Positions 1 to 6,278 of a stretch of 16,387 nucleotides of DNA are shown in pieces. The DNA is from DAOTEJ01 sp035454085 (GTDB lineage Bacteria > Pseudomonadota > Gammaproteobacteria > Burkholderiales > Burkholderiaceae_F), in NCBI GenBank assembly GCA_035454085.1, contig DAOTEJ010000062.1, positions 1 through 16,387 on the forward strand. The letters are read 5' to 3'. Below the pieces are notes generated by a model. The model searched no databases. It was not told where the DNA came from and worked only from the letters and a program-made list of their open reading frames with translations. The stretch's first letter is position 1; each line of letters starts with the position of its first letter. A program made the position numbers and the translations under genes.

Positions 1-1012
1 AGAAGCGCAGCATCACCTGCAGCAGGCGCACCATGCAGGTGCCCTCGGCGATGGCGATCATTCCGCCCGATCCGAGCGAGGAGCCGGCGGCGAGCAGCGA
101 GGCGTGGTCGTAGGTCACGCCCTCGAGGTCGGGCGCGGTGAGCACCTTGGTCGAGATGCCGCCCGGGATCAGGCCCTTGAGGCGCTTGCCGCCCACCATG
201 CCGCCGCAGGTCTCGAACAGGAAGGGCATGAGCGGCGTGCCGTAGGCCAGTTCGTACACCCCGGGGCGCGCGATGTGGCCCGAGATCGACACGAGCTGCG
301 TGCCCGGGCTGCGGCTGGTGCCGATGGCGCGATAAGCCTGGGCGCCGTCGCGCACGATGCCGGCGATGTTGGCCAGGGACTCGACGTTGTTGATCACCGT
401 CGGGAGCTGGTACAGGCCCTTGACCGTCAGGCGCGGCGGGCGGTTGCGCGGATAGCCCTTCTTGCCCTCGATCGAGGTGATCAGCCCCGAGGCCTCGCCG
501 CAGACGTAGGAGCCGGCGCCCCGATAGATCACGATGTCGCAGGCGAACTCGCTGCCCAGGATCCCGGTGCCGAACAGGCCCGCCTCGTACGCCTCCTCGA
601 CCGCGTCCTGCAGGCGCTGGTAGGGCAGGTCGAACTCGCCGCGGATGTAGACGAAGCAGTGGCGCACCTGCAGCGCGTAGGCGGCGATGAGCATGGACTC
701 GAGCAGCCGGTGCGGTGCGTTCTCCAGGATCCAGCGGTCCTTGAAGGTCCCGGGCTCGCCTTCGTCGGCGTTGGCGCACAGGTAGTGCGGCTGGCCGTCG
801 TGCAGCTTGATCACGGACCACTTGCGGCCCACCGGGAAGGCCGCGCCGCCGTGACCGAGCAGGCCCGAGTCGCCGACCTCGCGGGTGATGTCCTGGGGGC
901 CCATGGCGAGCGCCTTGGCGAGCGTCTGGTAGCCGCCGCGCGCGCGGTAGGCGGCCAAGCGGTGCGACTCCGGCGTGACCGCGAAGTCCATGATCAGGGG
1001 TGCGCCGCTCAT
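1..1012 (-). CDS. nuoF: NADH-quinone oxidoreductase subunit F (partial, C-terminus outside window)
   Basis: This is the FMN- and nucleotide-binding subunit of complex I, which passes electrons from NAD(P)H to the iron-sulfur chain on the cytoplasmic arm. About 337 codons are visible. The glycine-rich motif GHGGAAFPVG (residues 53-62) and NADEGEPGTFKDR (81-93) mark the FMN/NADH site, and GAGSYVCGEAS follows around residues 165-175. The N3 cluster cysteines lie beyond the window edge. The family usually has GEET where this protein has GEAS (E173, A174), so the second glutamate is missing; see findings. The ATG at 1012 is chosen because an upstream ATG at 1017 reads directly into a stop. The Shine-Dalgarno is weak. 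The gene lies 79 bp downstream of nuoE in the same operon. Family assignment is firm; nucleotide preference is inferred. Confidence 0.95.
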   Translation of the reverse strand, partial: MSGAPLIMDFAVTPESHRLAAYRARGGYQTLAKALAMGPQDITREVGDSGLLGHGGAAFPVGRKWSVIKLHDGQPHYLCANADEGEPGTFKDRWILENAPHRLLESMLIAAYALQVRHCFVYIRGEFDLPYQRLQDAVEEAYEAGLFGTGILGSEFACDIVIYRGAGSYVCGEASGLITSIEGKKGYPRNRPPRLTVKGLYQLPTVINNVESLANIAGIVRDGAQAYRAIGTSRSPGTQLVSISGHIARPGVYELAYGTPLMPFLFETCGGMVGGKRLKGLIPGGISTKVLTAPDLEGVTYDHASLLAAGSSLGSGGMIAIAEGTCMVRLLQVMLRF

Positions 1013-1091
1013 GGCATTGCCCGCTCGGCCGCTCGGACGGGCACCGTCGCCCCCGCAGAGGCGAGCGAACCAGGAGAGCGGGAGGGCCGAT

Positions 1092-1565
1092 TCATGTCAG
1101 CTCGTCCAGCAGGCGGTCCAGCTTCGAGCGGGTCATGGACTCGTGATAGCTGTCGTTGACCATCACCACCGGGGCGGTGCCGCAGGAGCCCAGGCACTCG
1201 ACCGTGCTCAGGGTGTAGCGGCCGTCGGGCGTGGTCTGGCCGGGCTCGATGCCCAGGCGGCTGCGCAGGTGGTCCAGCGCACGCTCGGCACCGCGCATCG
1301 AGCACGACACGTTGTGGCACACCTGCAAGTGCCAGCGGCCGATGGGCTCGCGCCGGTACTGGCTGTAGTACGAGAGCACCTGCTCGATCTGCATGCGCGG
1401 CACGCCCAGGTACTCGGTGAGCGCGGCGATGTCCTCGTCGGCCACGAAGCCGCGCGCCTCCTGGATGCGGCGCAGGCAGGGCAGCACCAGCGAGCCCTCG
1501 GTTCCGGGCGGGAAGCGGCGCTTCCAGCCCTCGAACTCGGGGATGAGGCCGACCACGAGGCTCAT
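1092..1565 (-). CDS. nuoE: NADH-quinone oxidoreductase subunit E (24 kDa, [2Fe-2S])
   Basis: This 157-residue thioredoxin-fold subunit carries the N1a [2Fe-2S] cluster next to the NuoF FMN. The four ligands are visible as C83-x4-C88 (CHNVSC) and C124-x3-C128 (CLGSC), the standard NuoE pattern. The ATG at 1565 overlaps the nuoD stop as ATGA and has GGGGAG eight bases upstream. A GTG at 1574 is also in frame, but it lies inside that spacer region, so the ATG is preferred. The overlap implies translational coupling to nuoD. Length is normal for the family. Confidence 0.95.
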   Translation of the reverse strand: MSLVVGLIPEFEGWKRRFPPGTEGSLVLPCLRRIQEARGFVADEDIAALTEYLGVPRMQIEQVLSYYSQYRREPIGRWHLQVCHNVSCSMRGAERALDHLRSRLGIEPGQTTPDGRYTLSTVECLGSCGTAPVVMVNDSYHESMTRSKLDRLLDELT

Positions 1566-2779
1566 CGGTCGCACTCCCCGCCGATCATGTTGATCGAGCC
1601 GAAGGTGGGCACCACGTCGGCGAGCTGGTAGCCCTCGAGCATCAGGCCGGCGGCGCCCATGTGCACGAAGCTCGGGCTGCGCACGTGCAGCTTGTACGGG
1701 CGCCCGCCGCCGGTGCTCACGAGGTAGAAGCCCAGTTCTCCGTTGGCTCCCTCATGGGCGGTGTAGATCTCGCCCGCGGGCACCTCGGGGCCGTCCATCA
1801 CCAGCTTGAAGTGGTTGATCAGCGCCTCGATCTGCGTGTAGACCGCGGCCTTGTCGGGGAAGCTGCAGCGGCGGTCGTCGACGCACACCGGGCCCTCGGG
1901 CAGCATGTCGACGAGCTGGCGGATCATGTGGATCGACTCGTCCATCTCGCGCATGCGCACGTAGTAACGGTCGTAGTTGTCGCCCTGGATGCCGACCGGG
2001 ACCTCGAAGTCGAGATCGGCGTAGGCGAGGTAGGGCGTGTCCTTGCGCAGGTCGCGCGCCGCGCCGGTGGAGCGCAGCAGCGGCCCGGTGACGCCCAGGT
2101 CGATGGCCTGCGCGGTGCTCAGCGTGCCCACGCCGCGCATGCGGTCGATGAAGATCCGGTTGCGGTCCACCAGCTTGTGCACCCGGCCGGTGAACTCCTC
2201 GAAGTCGACCAGGATCTGCTCCAGGCGCACGAGCCAGCCTTCGGGCAGGTCGGCGGCCAGGCCGCCGATGCGTCCGAACGAGTAGGTCACGCGCGCGCCG
2301 GTGACCGCCGCGAGGTGCTCGTAGATCTGGTCGCGGATCGTGACCAGGTAGAGGAAGGCGGTCATCGCGCCGAGCTCCATGAGCGCGGCAGCGATGCAGG
2401 TGAGGTGGTCGGCGATGCGCGAGTACTCGGCGAGCAGGGTGCGCAGCACGCGGCAGCGCGGGGTGATCTCGACACCCATCAGGCGCTCGACCGCGTCGCA
2501 GTACGCGAAGTCGTTGATCAGCGCCGAGCAGTAGTTGAGCCGGTCGACGTAGGGGATCAGGTTGTGCCAGGTATGGACCTCGCACTCCTTCTCGAAGCCG
2601 CGGTGCAGGTAGCCGCAGTGCACGTCGACGCGCAGGACCTTCTCGGCGTCGAGCTCGGCGATGATCTGCACGGTGCCGTGCGTGGCCGGATGCGAGGGGC
2701 CGATGTTGACGATCACCGTGTCGTCGCGCCCGCTGTGCTCGATCGCGGACCGCACGGGGTTGGGGATGCGCGGATCCAT
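1562..2779 (-). CDS. nuoD: NADH-quinone oxidoreductase subunit D (49 kDa, quinone site)
   Basis: This 405-residue protein forms the quinone-reduction chamber of complex I together with NuoB. The GPSHPATHG loop (H30, H34) and the tyrosine in DRLNY (Y83) match the quinone-headgroup His/Tyr pair known from bacterial and mitochondrial homologues. GYLHRGFEK is also conserved. The sequence GRIGGLAADLPEGW replaces the more usual FRPGG-type stretch, one sign that this is not the standard betaproteobacterial NuoD. The ATG at 2779 is three bases after the nuoC stop. The junction TAGGCCATGG is identical to the nuoB/nuoC junction. No strong Shine-Dalgarno is seen, so coupling to upstream translation is likely. 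Confidence 0.96.
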   Translation of the reverse strand: MDPRIPNPVRSAIEHSGRDDTVIVNIGPSHPATHGTVQIIAELDAEKVLRVDVHCGYLHRGFEKECEVHTWHNLIPYVDRLNYCSALINDFAYCDAVERLMGVEITPRCRVLRTLLAEYSRIADHLTCIAAALMELGAMTAFLYLVTIRDQIYEHLAAVTGARVTYSFGRIGGLAADLPEGWLVRLEQILVDFEEFTGRVHKLVDRNRIFIDRMRGVGTLSTAQAIDLGVTGPLLRSTGAARDLRKDTPYLAYADLDFEVPVGIQGDNYDRYYVRMREMDESIHMIRQLVDMLPEGPVCVDDRRCSFPDKAAVYTQIEALINHFKLVMDGPEVPAGEIYTAHEGANGELGFYLVSTGGGRPYKLHVRSPSFVHMGAAGLMLEGYQLADVVPTFGSINMIGGECDR

Positions 2780-2782
2780 GGC

Positions 2783-3256
2783 CTACTCGCGCAGCGCCAC
2801 GAGCGGCTGCTCGCGGTCGATGGGATAGTCCTTGCGCAGCGGGTGGCCCTCGAAGCCCTCGTAGAGCAGGATGGGCCGCAGGTCCTCGTTGCCGCGGAAG
2901 CGGATGCCGTACATGTCGTGGCACTCGCGCTCCATGAATCGCGCCGCGCCGTGGATGCCGACGAGCGAATCCACGGTCGGATCGGCCTCGGCCACCCGGG
3001 TCTTGATGCGCAGGCGACGATGGTGGTCGGTGCCGTAGAGGTGCCACACGACCTCGAAGCGCGGCGTCTGGCCCAGCCAGTCGATCGCGGTGAGGTCGGA
3101 GAGCATGTCGAATCCGTGCTGCAGCTTGAGCAGGCGCACGACCTCGAGCAGGCGCTCGGGGGCGAGTTGCAGGATCGGCATGTCGCGCCCTGCCGACAGG
3201 CTCGCTCCCTCGGCGGGCAGGGCCTGGGCAAGTGTGGCGAGTGGATCGGTGCCCAT
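2783..3256 (-). CDS. nuoC: NADH-quinone oxidoreductase subunit C (30 kDa)
   Basis: This 157-residue subunit of the peripheral arm contacts NuoD and helps to shape the quinone module. The C-terminal signature, beginning ERECHDMYGIRF and ending GFEGHPLRKDYP, is the 30-kDa family signature, although E. coli-like homologues read VWDLFGI where this one reads CHDMYGI. The protein is shorter than many betaproteobacterial NuoC proteins (around 200 residues) and stops soon after the signature. The ATG at 3256 lies three bases after the nuoB stop, with only a weak Shine-Dalgarno, consistent with a tightly coupled operon. NuoC and NuoD are separate genes here, not fused as in E. coli. Confidence 0.94.
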   Translation of the reverse strand: MGTDPLATLAQALPAEGASLSAGRDMPILQLAPERLLEVVRLLKLQHGFDMLSDLTAIDWLGQTPRFEVVWHLYGTDHHRRLRIKTRVAEADPTVDSLVGIHGAARFMERECHDMYGIRFRGNEDLRPILLYEGFEGHPLRKDYPIDREQPLVALRE

Positions 3257-3259
3257 GGC

Positions 3260-3775
3260 CTAGAAGCGCTCGTTGAAGATCAGGTGCTGCTGGCGCGCGA
3301 TCTTGTCCTGCAACTGCATGATCGCGTCGATCACCGTCTCGGGGCGCGGCGGGCAGCCAGGCACGTAGACGTCCACGGGCAGCAGCTTGTCGATGCCCTG
3401 CAGCGCGGCGTAGTTCTGATAGAAGCCGCCGCTCGTGGCGCAGGCTCCAAAGGCCATCACCCACTTGGGCTCGCACATCTGCTCCCAGACCTTGAGCAGT
3501 ACGGGCGCCTGCTTGTGCGTGACCGTGCCCACCACCATCAGCAAGTCAGACTGGCGCGGCGAGAAGCGCGGCAGGGCGGCGCCGAAGCGGTCGGTGTCGT
3601 AGGGCGTGGCGCTCACCGCCATGAACTCCATCGCACAGCAGGCGGTGACGAAGGGGTAGGGGAAGAGCGAGAACTTGCGCGCCCAGCCCACCAGCTCGTC
3701 CTTCTTGGTCGAGAGGTATTCGAAGCCGCCGCGCTTCTCGGCCGCAACGATGGGGATCGTGGCGCCCGGCTTCAC
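3260..3775 (-). CDS. nuoB: NADH-quinone oxidoreductase subunit B (N2 [4Fe-4S] cluster)
   Basis: NuoB carries cluster N2, the final electron donor to quinone. The four expected ligands are present: C46-C47 (TACCAMEF), C112 (GACATSGG) and C141 (VPGCPPRPE). SPRQSDLLMVVGTV is the family's conserved strand. The GTG at 3775 is taken as the start because it overlaps the nuoA stop (GTGA), giving 171 residues; the long open frame upstream of it is only out-of-frame nuoA. An alternative start slightly inside cannot be excluded. GCPPRPETVIDAIMQLQ differs from the GCPPTAEALLYG-type sequence of ordinary proteobacterial NuoB and resembles the form I associate with more distant complex I clades. Confidence 0.95.
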   Translation of the reverse strand: MKPGATIPIVAAEKRGGFEYLSTKKDELVGWARKFSLFPYPFVTACCAMEFMAVSATPYDTDRFGAALPRFSPRQSDLLMVVGTVTHKQAPVLLKVWEQMCEPKWVMAFGACATSGGFYQNYAALQGIDKLLPVDVYVPGCPPRPETVIDAIMQLQDKIARQQHLIFNERF

Positions 3776-4137
3776 TCCGACACCGCCTCGATGAAGCGCG
3801 CCTTGTAGACGTACAGCAGGATCAGCACCAGCAGCGCCACGAAGATCGCGAAGGTGGCGACCATCTCGCCGGTCAGGGGCTGGGCGCCGAGCGCCCAGAG
3901 GAACAGGAAGACCGTCTCGAGGTCGAACAGGACAAAGATGATGGCCAGCGCGTAGTAGCGGATCGGCACGGCCTTGACGTTGAGCGTGTCGATCGCGGTG
4001 GCGCCGCACTCGAAGGGTTCGAGCTTGACCGCGCCCGAGCGCGGCTTGGGGCCGAGCACCTTGTTGAGCAGGAGCATCAGGGCCACGAAGCCGAGGATGG
4101 CCGTCATGTACAGCAGGAAGACCGCATAGGGGGTCAT
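3772..4137 (-). CDS. nuoA: NADH-quinone oxidoreductase subunit A (membrane)
   Basis: This 121-residue membrane subunit links the peripheral and membrane arms of complex I. It has three hydrophobic helices, approximately residues 5-27, 63-83 and 90-112. The FECGA loop carries the cysteine conserved near the quinone site, followed by RYYALAIIFVLFDLETVF, the family signature with its buried acidic residues. The ATG at 4137 overlaps the stop of a short upstream frame (ATGA), and only a run of G residues is available as ribosome-binding sequence. It is the first recognised gene of a six-gene stretch nuoABCDEF that continues past the window edge. Confidence 0.95.
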   Translation of the reverse strand: MTPYAVFLLYMTAILGFVALMLLLNKVLGPKPRSGAVKLEPFECGATAIDTLNVKAVPIRYYALAIIFVLFDLETVFLFLWALGAQPLTGEMVATFAIFVALLVLILLYVYKARFIEAVSE

Positions 4138-4220
4138 GGGCGGCCCCCCGCAGCCTTGGTCGCGGGCGCAGGCCGCGGCGCGCGGCTGCGGCTTGGCCCT
4201 CGGACCCCGGTCCTAGACAT
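4134..4220 (-). CDS. Possible 28-codon leader ORF coupled to nuoA
   Basis: A short frame starts at an ATG (4220) with a strong Shine-Dalgarno (GGAGG, five bases before the ATG) and ends at a TGA that overlaps the nuoA ATG as ATGA. The 28-residue product is rich in Arg, Pro, Ala and Gly and has no recognisable domain. Its ribosome-binding site is clearly better than that of nuoA, so it could act as a leader whose translation feeds ribosomes to nuoA. No homology is claimed. In GC-rich DNA a short frame can arise by chance. Confidence 0.35.
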   Translation of the reverse strand: MSRTGVRGPSRSRAPRPAPATKAAGGRP

Positions 4221-4503
4221 GCTCCCCTCCCTGGTGCCGCTGCGGTGACTGCCAGGAACCCCGGCGCCACCTTGTGTTGTCTGCCCCGGGCGATGCGCGC
4301 GGTGTGCAGCTTCGGCTTGCCATGGATGCTTCGCGAGCGACGCAGGCGCGTCAAGCGTCCACATCGTGCGCGTGGACTTCACTTGATGAGGGTCAAGGGC
4401 AAACCCGAAGCGGCGCCTGCCAGCGTCGCAAGCGTGAGTCAAGCCTGCACGGCTGCTGCGGCGCCGCGGGCGTGAGCGCCGTCACCAAGTCTCGGGCGCA
4501 GCC
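4221..4503. promoter_or_regulatory. Divergent intergenic region between nuo and sox clusters
   Basis: No convincing gene lies here. The region must hold the nuo promoter (leftward) and the upstream part of the sox promoter (rightward). An interrupted dyad spans 4351-4386, with TCAAG and TCCAC on the left answered by GTGGA and CTTGA on the right, around a nine-base centre; it could be a regulator site. On the minus strand TTGACG (4354-4349) is followed after 17 bases by AAGCAT (4331-4326), a weak -35/-10 candidate for nuo. Two further TTGAC-like sequences lie at 4442-4437 and 4396-4391 without good -10 partners. Promoter positions are guesses. Confidence 0.4.
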
Positions 4504-4532
4504 TTGCACGACCCCGGGGACGCGGGAAAGAT
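4504..4532 (+). promoter_or_regulatory. Candidate promoter of the arsR-sox operon
   Basis: TTGCAC (4504-4509) is followed after 17 bases by AAAGAT (4527-4532), a moderate -35/-10 pair. Transcription would start near 4540, inside the inverted repeat at 4531-4550, which is where a repressor would be expected to block RNA polymerase. Confidence 0.35.
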
Positions 4533-4550
4533 ATGCGTCATTGCGCATAT
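4531..4550. promoter_or_regulatory. Inverted repeat, probable ArsR-family operator
   Basis: ATATGCG (4531-4537) and CGCATAT (4544-4550) form a perfect seven-base inverted repeat around TCATTG. A further half-site-like GCATAT follows at 4553-4558. AT-rich imperfect dyads of this size are typical ArsR-family operators, and this one lies 13 bases before the chosen start of an ArsR-family gene. It stands out from its GC-rich surroundings. Autoregulation is inferred. Confidence 0.65.
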
Positions 4551-4562
4551 AGGCATATCAGC

Positions 4563-4913
4563 ATGGCTGCCGATCCGGAACTGGAGCGGGTGTTCGAGCG
4601 GGTGTCGGGCTACTTCGCCCTCCTGGCCGAGCCCACGCGCCTGAAGATCCTGAACTGCCTGTGCGACGAGGAGCGCAGCGTCAACGACATCGTCGCGCGC
4701 ACCGGGTGCAGCCAGACCAACGTGTCGCGCCACCTGAACCTGATGTACGGCCGCGGCGTGCTGGAGCGCCGTAAGGAGGGAGCGATGAGCTTCTACAGCG
4801 TCGCCGATCCGACGGTGGTGGCGCTGTGCAGGACGGCCTGCGTGCATCTGGCGGCGGCCGACGAAGCGACCCCGAGCGCGCGCGTTTTGCGGCGCTTCAT
4901 GCCAACGTCCTGA
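4563..4913 (+). CDS. ArsR-family transcriptional regulator of the sox cluster (SoxR-like)
   Basis: This 116-residue winged helix-turn-helix protein has the ArsR order: LAEPTRLKIL helix (22-30), the recognition region around TGCSQTNVSRHLNLM (47-61) and the wing RRKEGAMSFYSV (69-80). It heads the sox operon, 36 bp before soxC, and is probably its repressor, like the ArsR-type SoxR proteins of other thiosulfate oxidisers. Cysteines at 32, 34, 49, 89 and 93 give CxC and CxxxC pairs that could sense persulfide, but C32 is one residue off the position of the sensing cysteine in BigR/SqrR as I align them by eye. An in-frame ATG at 4533 would place the start inside the inverted repeat and candidate promoter, so the ATG at 4563 is preferred. 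Confidence 0.87.
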   Translation: MAADPELERVFERVSGYFALLAEPTRLKILNCLCDEERSVNDIVARTGCSQTNVSRHLNLMYGRGVLERRKEGAMSFYSVADPTVVALCRTACVHLAAADEATPSARVLRRFMPTS

Positions 4914-4949
4914 ACGCGGACGGCACGAGACACAAGAAAGAGGAGACGC

Positions 4950-6278
4950 ATGCCCAAGCCCACCGATCCCGGCCGCATCCTGCCGGCGCCCATCAATCAC
5001 GTGTCGGAGGAGCAGTACCAGGCAGCCAAGGCGGCCAGACGCGCCTTCCTCAAAGGGGCGGGCGCAGCCACTGCGCTCGCCGTTGGCGCCGGAGCAGCCC
5101 GCGCCCAGGCCCCGGCAGCCTACGAGCCACCCAGCGTCGCGCCCTGGACCCTGGGCCTGGGCGCGCCCGTGGCGGCCAAGCCCTATGGCACGCCCTCCGA
5201 GTACGAGTCCAACCTGCAGCGACGCGAGAGCCCGGGACTGACCCGCACGCCGCTCTCGTCGGTGTCCTTCGCGCCCCTGCAGAGCATGTTCGGGATCATC
5301 ACGCCCAGCGGCCTGCACTTCGAGCGCCACCACTCGGGCATGCCGATCATCGATCCGGCCCAGCATCGTCTGATGATCCACGGCCTGGTCAAGCAGCCCA
5401 AGGTCTTCACCATGGACGACCTGCTGCGCTTCCCCTCGGTGAGCCGGATCCACTTCATCGAGTGCGGCGCCAACTCCGGCATGGAGTGGGCCAACATCGC
5501 CGTGCCGACCGTGCAGTACACCGCCGGGATGCTGTCGTGCTCCGAGTGGACCGGCGTGCTGCTCTCGACCCTGCTCGACGAGTGCGGCATCGACCGCAAG
5601 CAGGCCAAGTTCATCCTCGCCGAGGGCTCCGACGGCTCGGCGCTCACGCGCACGATCCCCATCGAGATGGCGCTCGACGACGTGATGGTCGCCTACGGCC
5701 AGAACGGCGAGATGGTCCGTCCCGAACAGGGCTACCCGCTGCGCCTTCTGGTCCCGGGAGTGCAGGGGGTCTCGAGCGTGAAGTGGCTGCGCCGCATCGA
5801 GGTGGGCGACAAGCCCTGGAACACGCGCGAGGAGGCGATCCACTACATCGACCTCATGCCCGACGGCATGCATCGCCAGTACACCTGGGTGCAGGAGGTC
5901 AAGAGCGTGATCACCTCGCCCTCGGGCGGCATGAAGCTGCTCGACCGCGGCTACTACCAGATCACGGGCCTGGCCTGGAGCGGCCGCGGCAAGATCAAAC
6001 GCGTCGACGTCTCGACCGACGGGGGGCGCAACTGGCGCCAGGCGCGCCTGCAGGAGCCGGTGCTGACCAAGGCGCTCACGCGCTTCCGCTTCGACTGGAA
6101 CTGGGACGGCTCGCCCGCCCTGCTGCAAAGCCGCGCGGTGGACGACACCGGCCACATCCAGCCCACCATGGCGGCGCTGCGCGCGGTGCGGGGCACGCGC
6201 TCGATCTATCACAACAACGCGATCCAGACCTGGAACGTGCAGCCCAGCGGTGAAGTGTGGGGGGTGCAACTTGGATAA
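4950..6278 (+). CDS. soxC: Sulfane dehydrogenase molybdopterin subunit SoxC
   Basis: SoxC is the molybdenum-cofactor subunit of periplasmic Sox(CD)2, which oxidises the sulfane sulfur left on SoxY after SoxB acts. The 442-residue protein has a twin-arginine signal (RRAFLK at 30-35, then a hydrophobic stretch and an ARA-type cleavage site near 51), as expected for export of a folded cofactor enzyme. The sulfite-oxidase fold is marked by HFIECGANSGMEW with molybdenum-ligand candidate C172, the central GYPLRLLVPG, and the C-terminal dimerisation domain (VDVSTDGGRNW). A strong AGGAG precedes the ATG. The gene overlaps soxD by a few bases. SoxC is told from other sulfite-oxidase-family enzymes by its fixed place next to soxD and soxYZ. 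Confidence 0.96.
   Translation: MPKPTDPGRILPAPINHVSEEQYQAAKAARRAFLKGAGAATALAVGAGAARAQAPAAYEPPSVAPWTLGLGAPVAAKPYGTPSEYESNLQRRESPGLTRTPLSSVSFAPLQSMFGIITPSGLHFERHHSGMPIIDPAQHRLMIHGLVKQPKVFTMDDLLRFPSVSRIHFIECGANSGMEWANIAVPTVQYTAGMLSCSEWTGVLLSTLLDECGIDRKQAKFILAEGSDGSALTRTIPIEMALDDVMVAYGQNGEMVRPEQGYPLRLLVPGVQGVSSVKWLRRIEVGDKPWNTREEAIHYIDLMPDGMHRQYTWVQEVKSVITSPSGGMKLLDRGYYQITGLAWSGRGKIKRVDVSTDGGRNWRQARLQEPVLTKALTRFRFDWNWDGSPALLQSRAVDDTGHIQPTMAALRAVRGTRSIYHNNAIQTWNVQPSGEVWGVQLG

Noticed and set aside
1009..1320. 103-codon minus-strand frame bridging nuoE and nuoF
   Set aside because: It overlaps nuoE out of frame, is Arg/Pro/Ala rich, and the nuoE-nuoF gap needs no gene.
1661..3808. Long plus-strand open frame (715 codons) across nuoB, nuoC and nuoD
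   Set aside because: It is antisense to three clearly conserved genes, has low-complexity His/Val/Asp/Ala composition and no recognisable domain; such frames are common opposite GC-rich genes.
4533..4562. Ten-residue N-terminal extension of the ArsR-family regulator from the ATG at 4533
   Set aside because: That ATG lies inside the operator-like inverted repeat and just at the candidate -10, so it is probably not on the transcript; the family fold begins after 4563.
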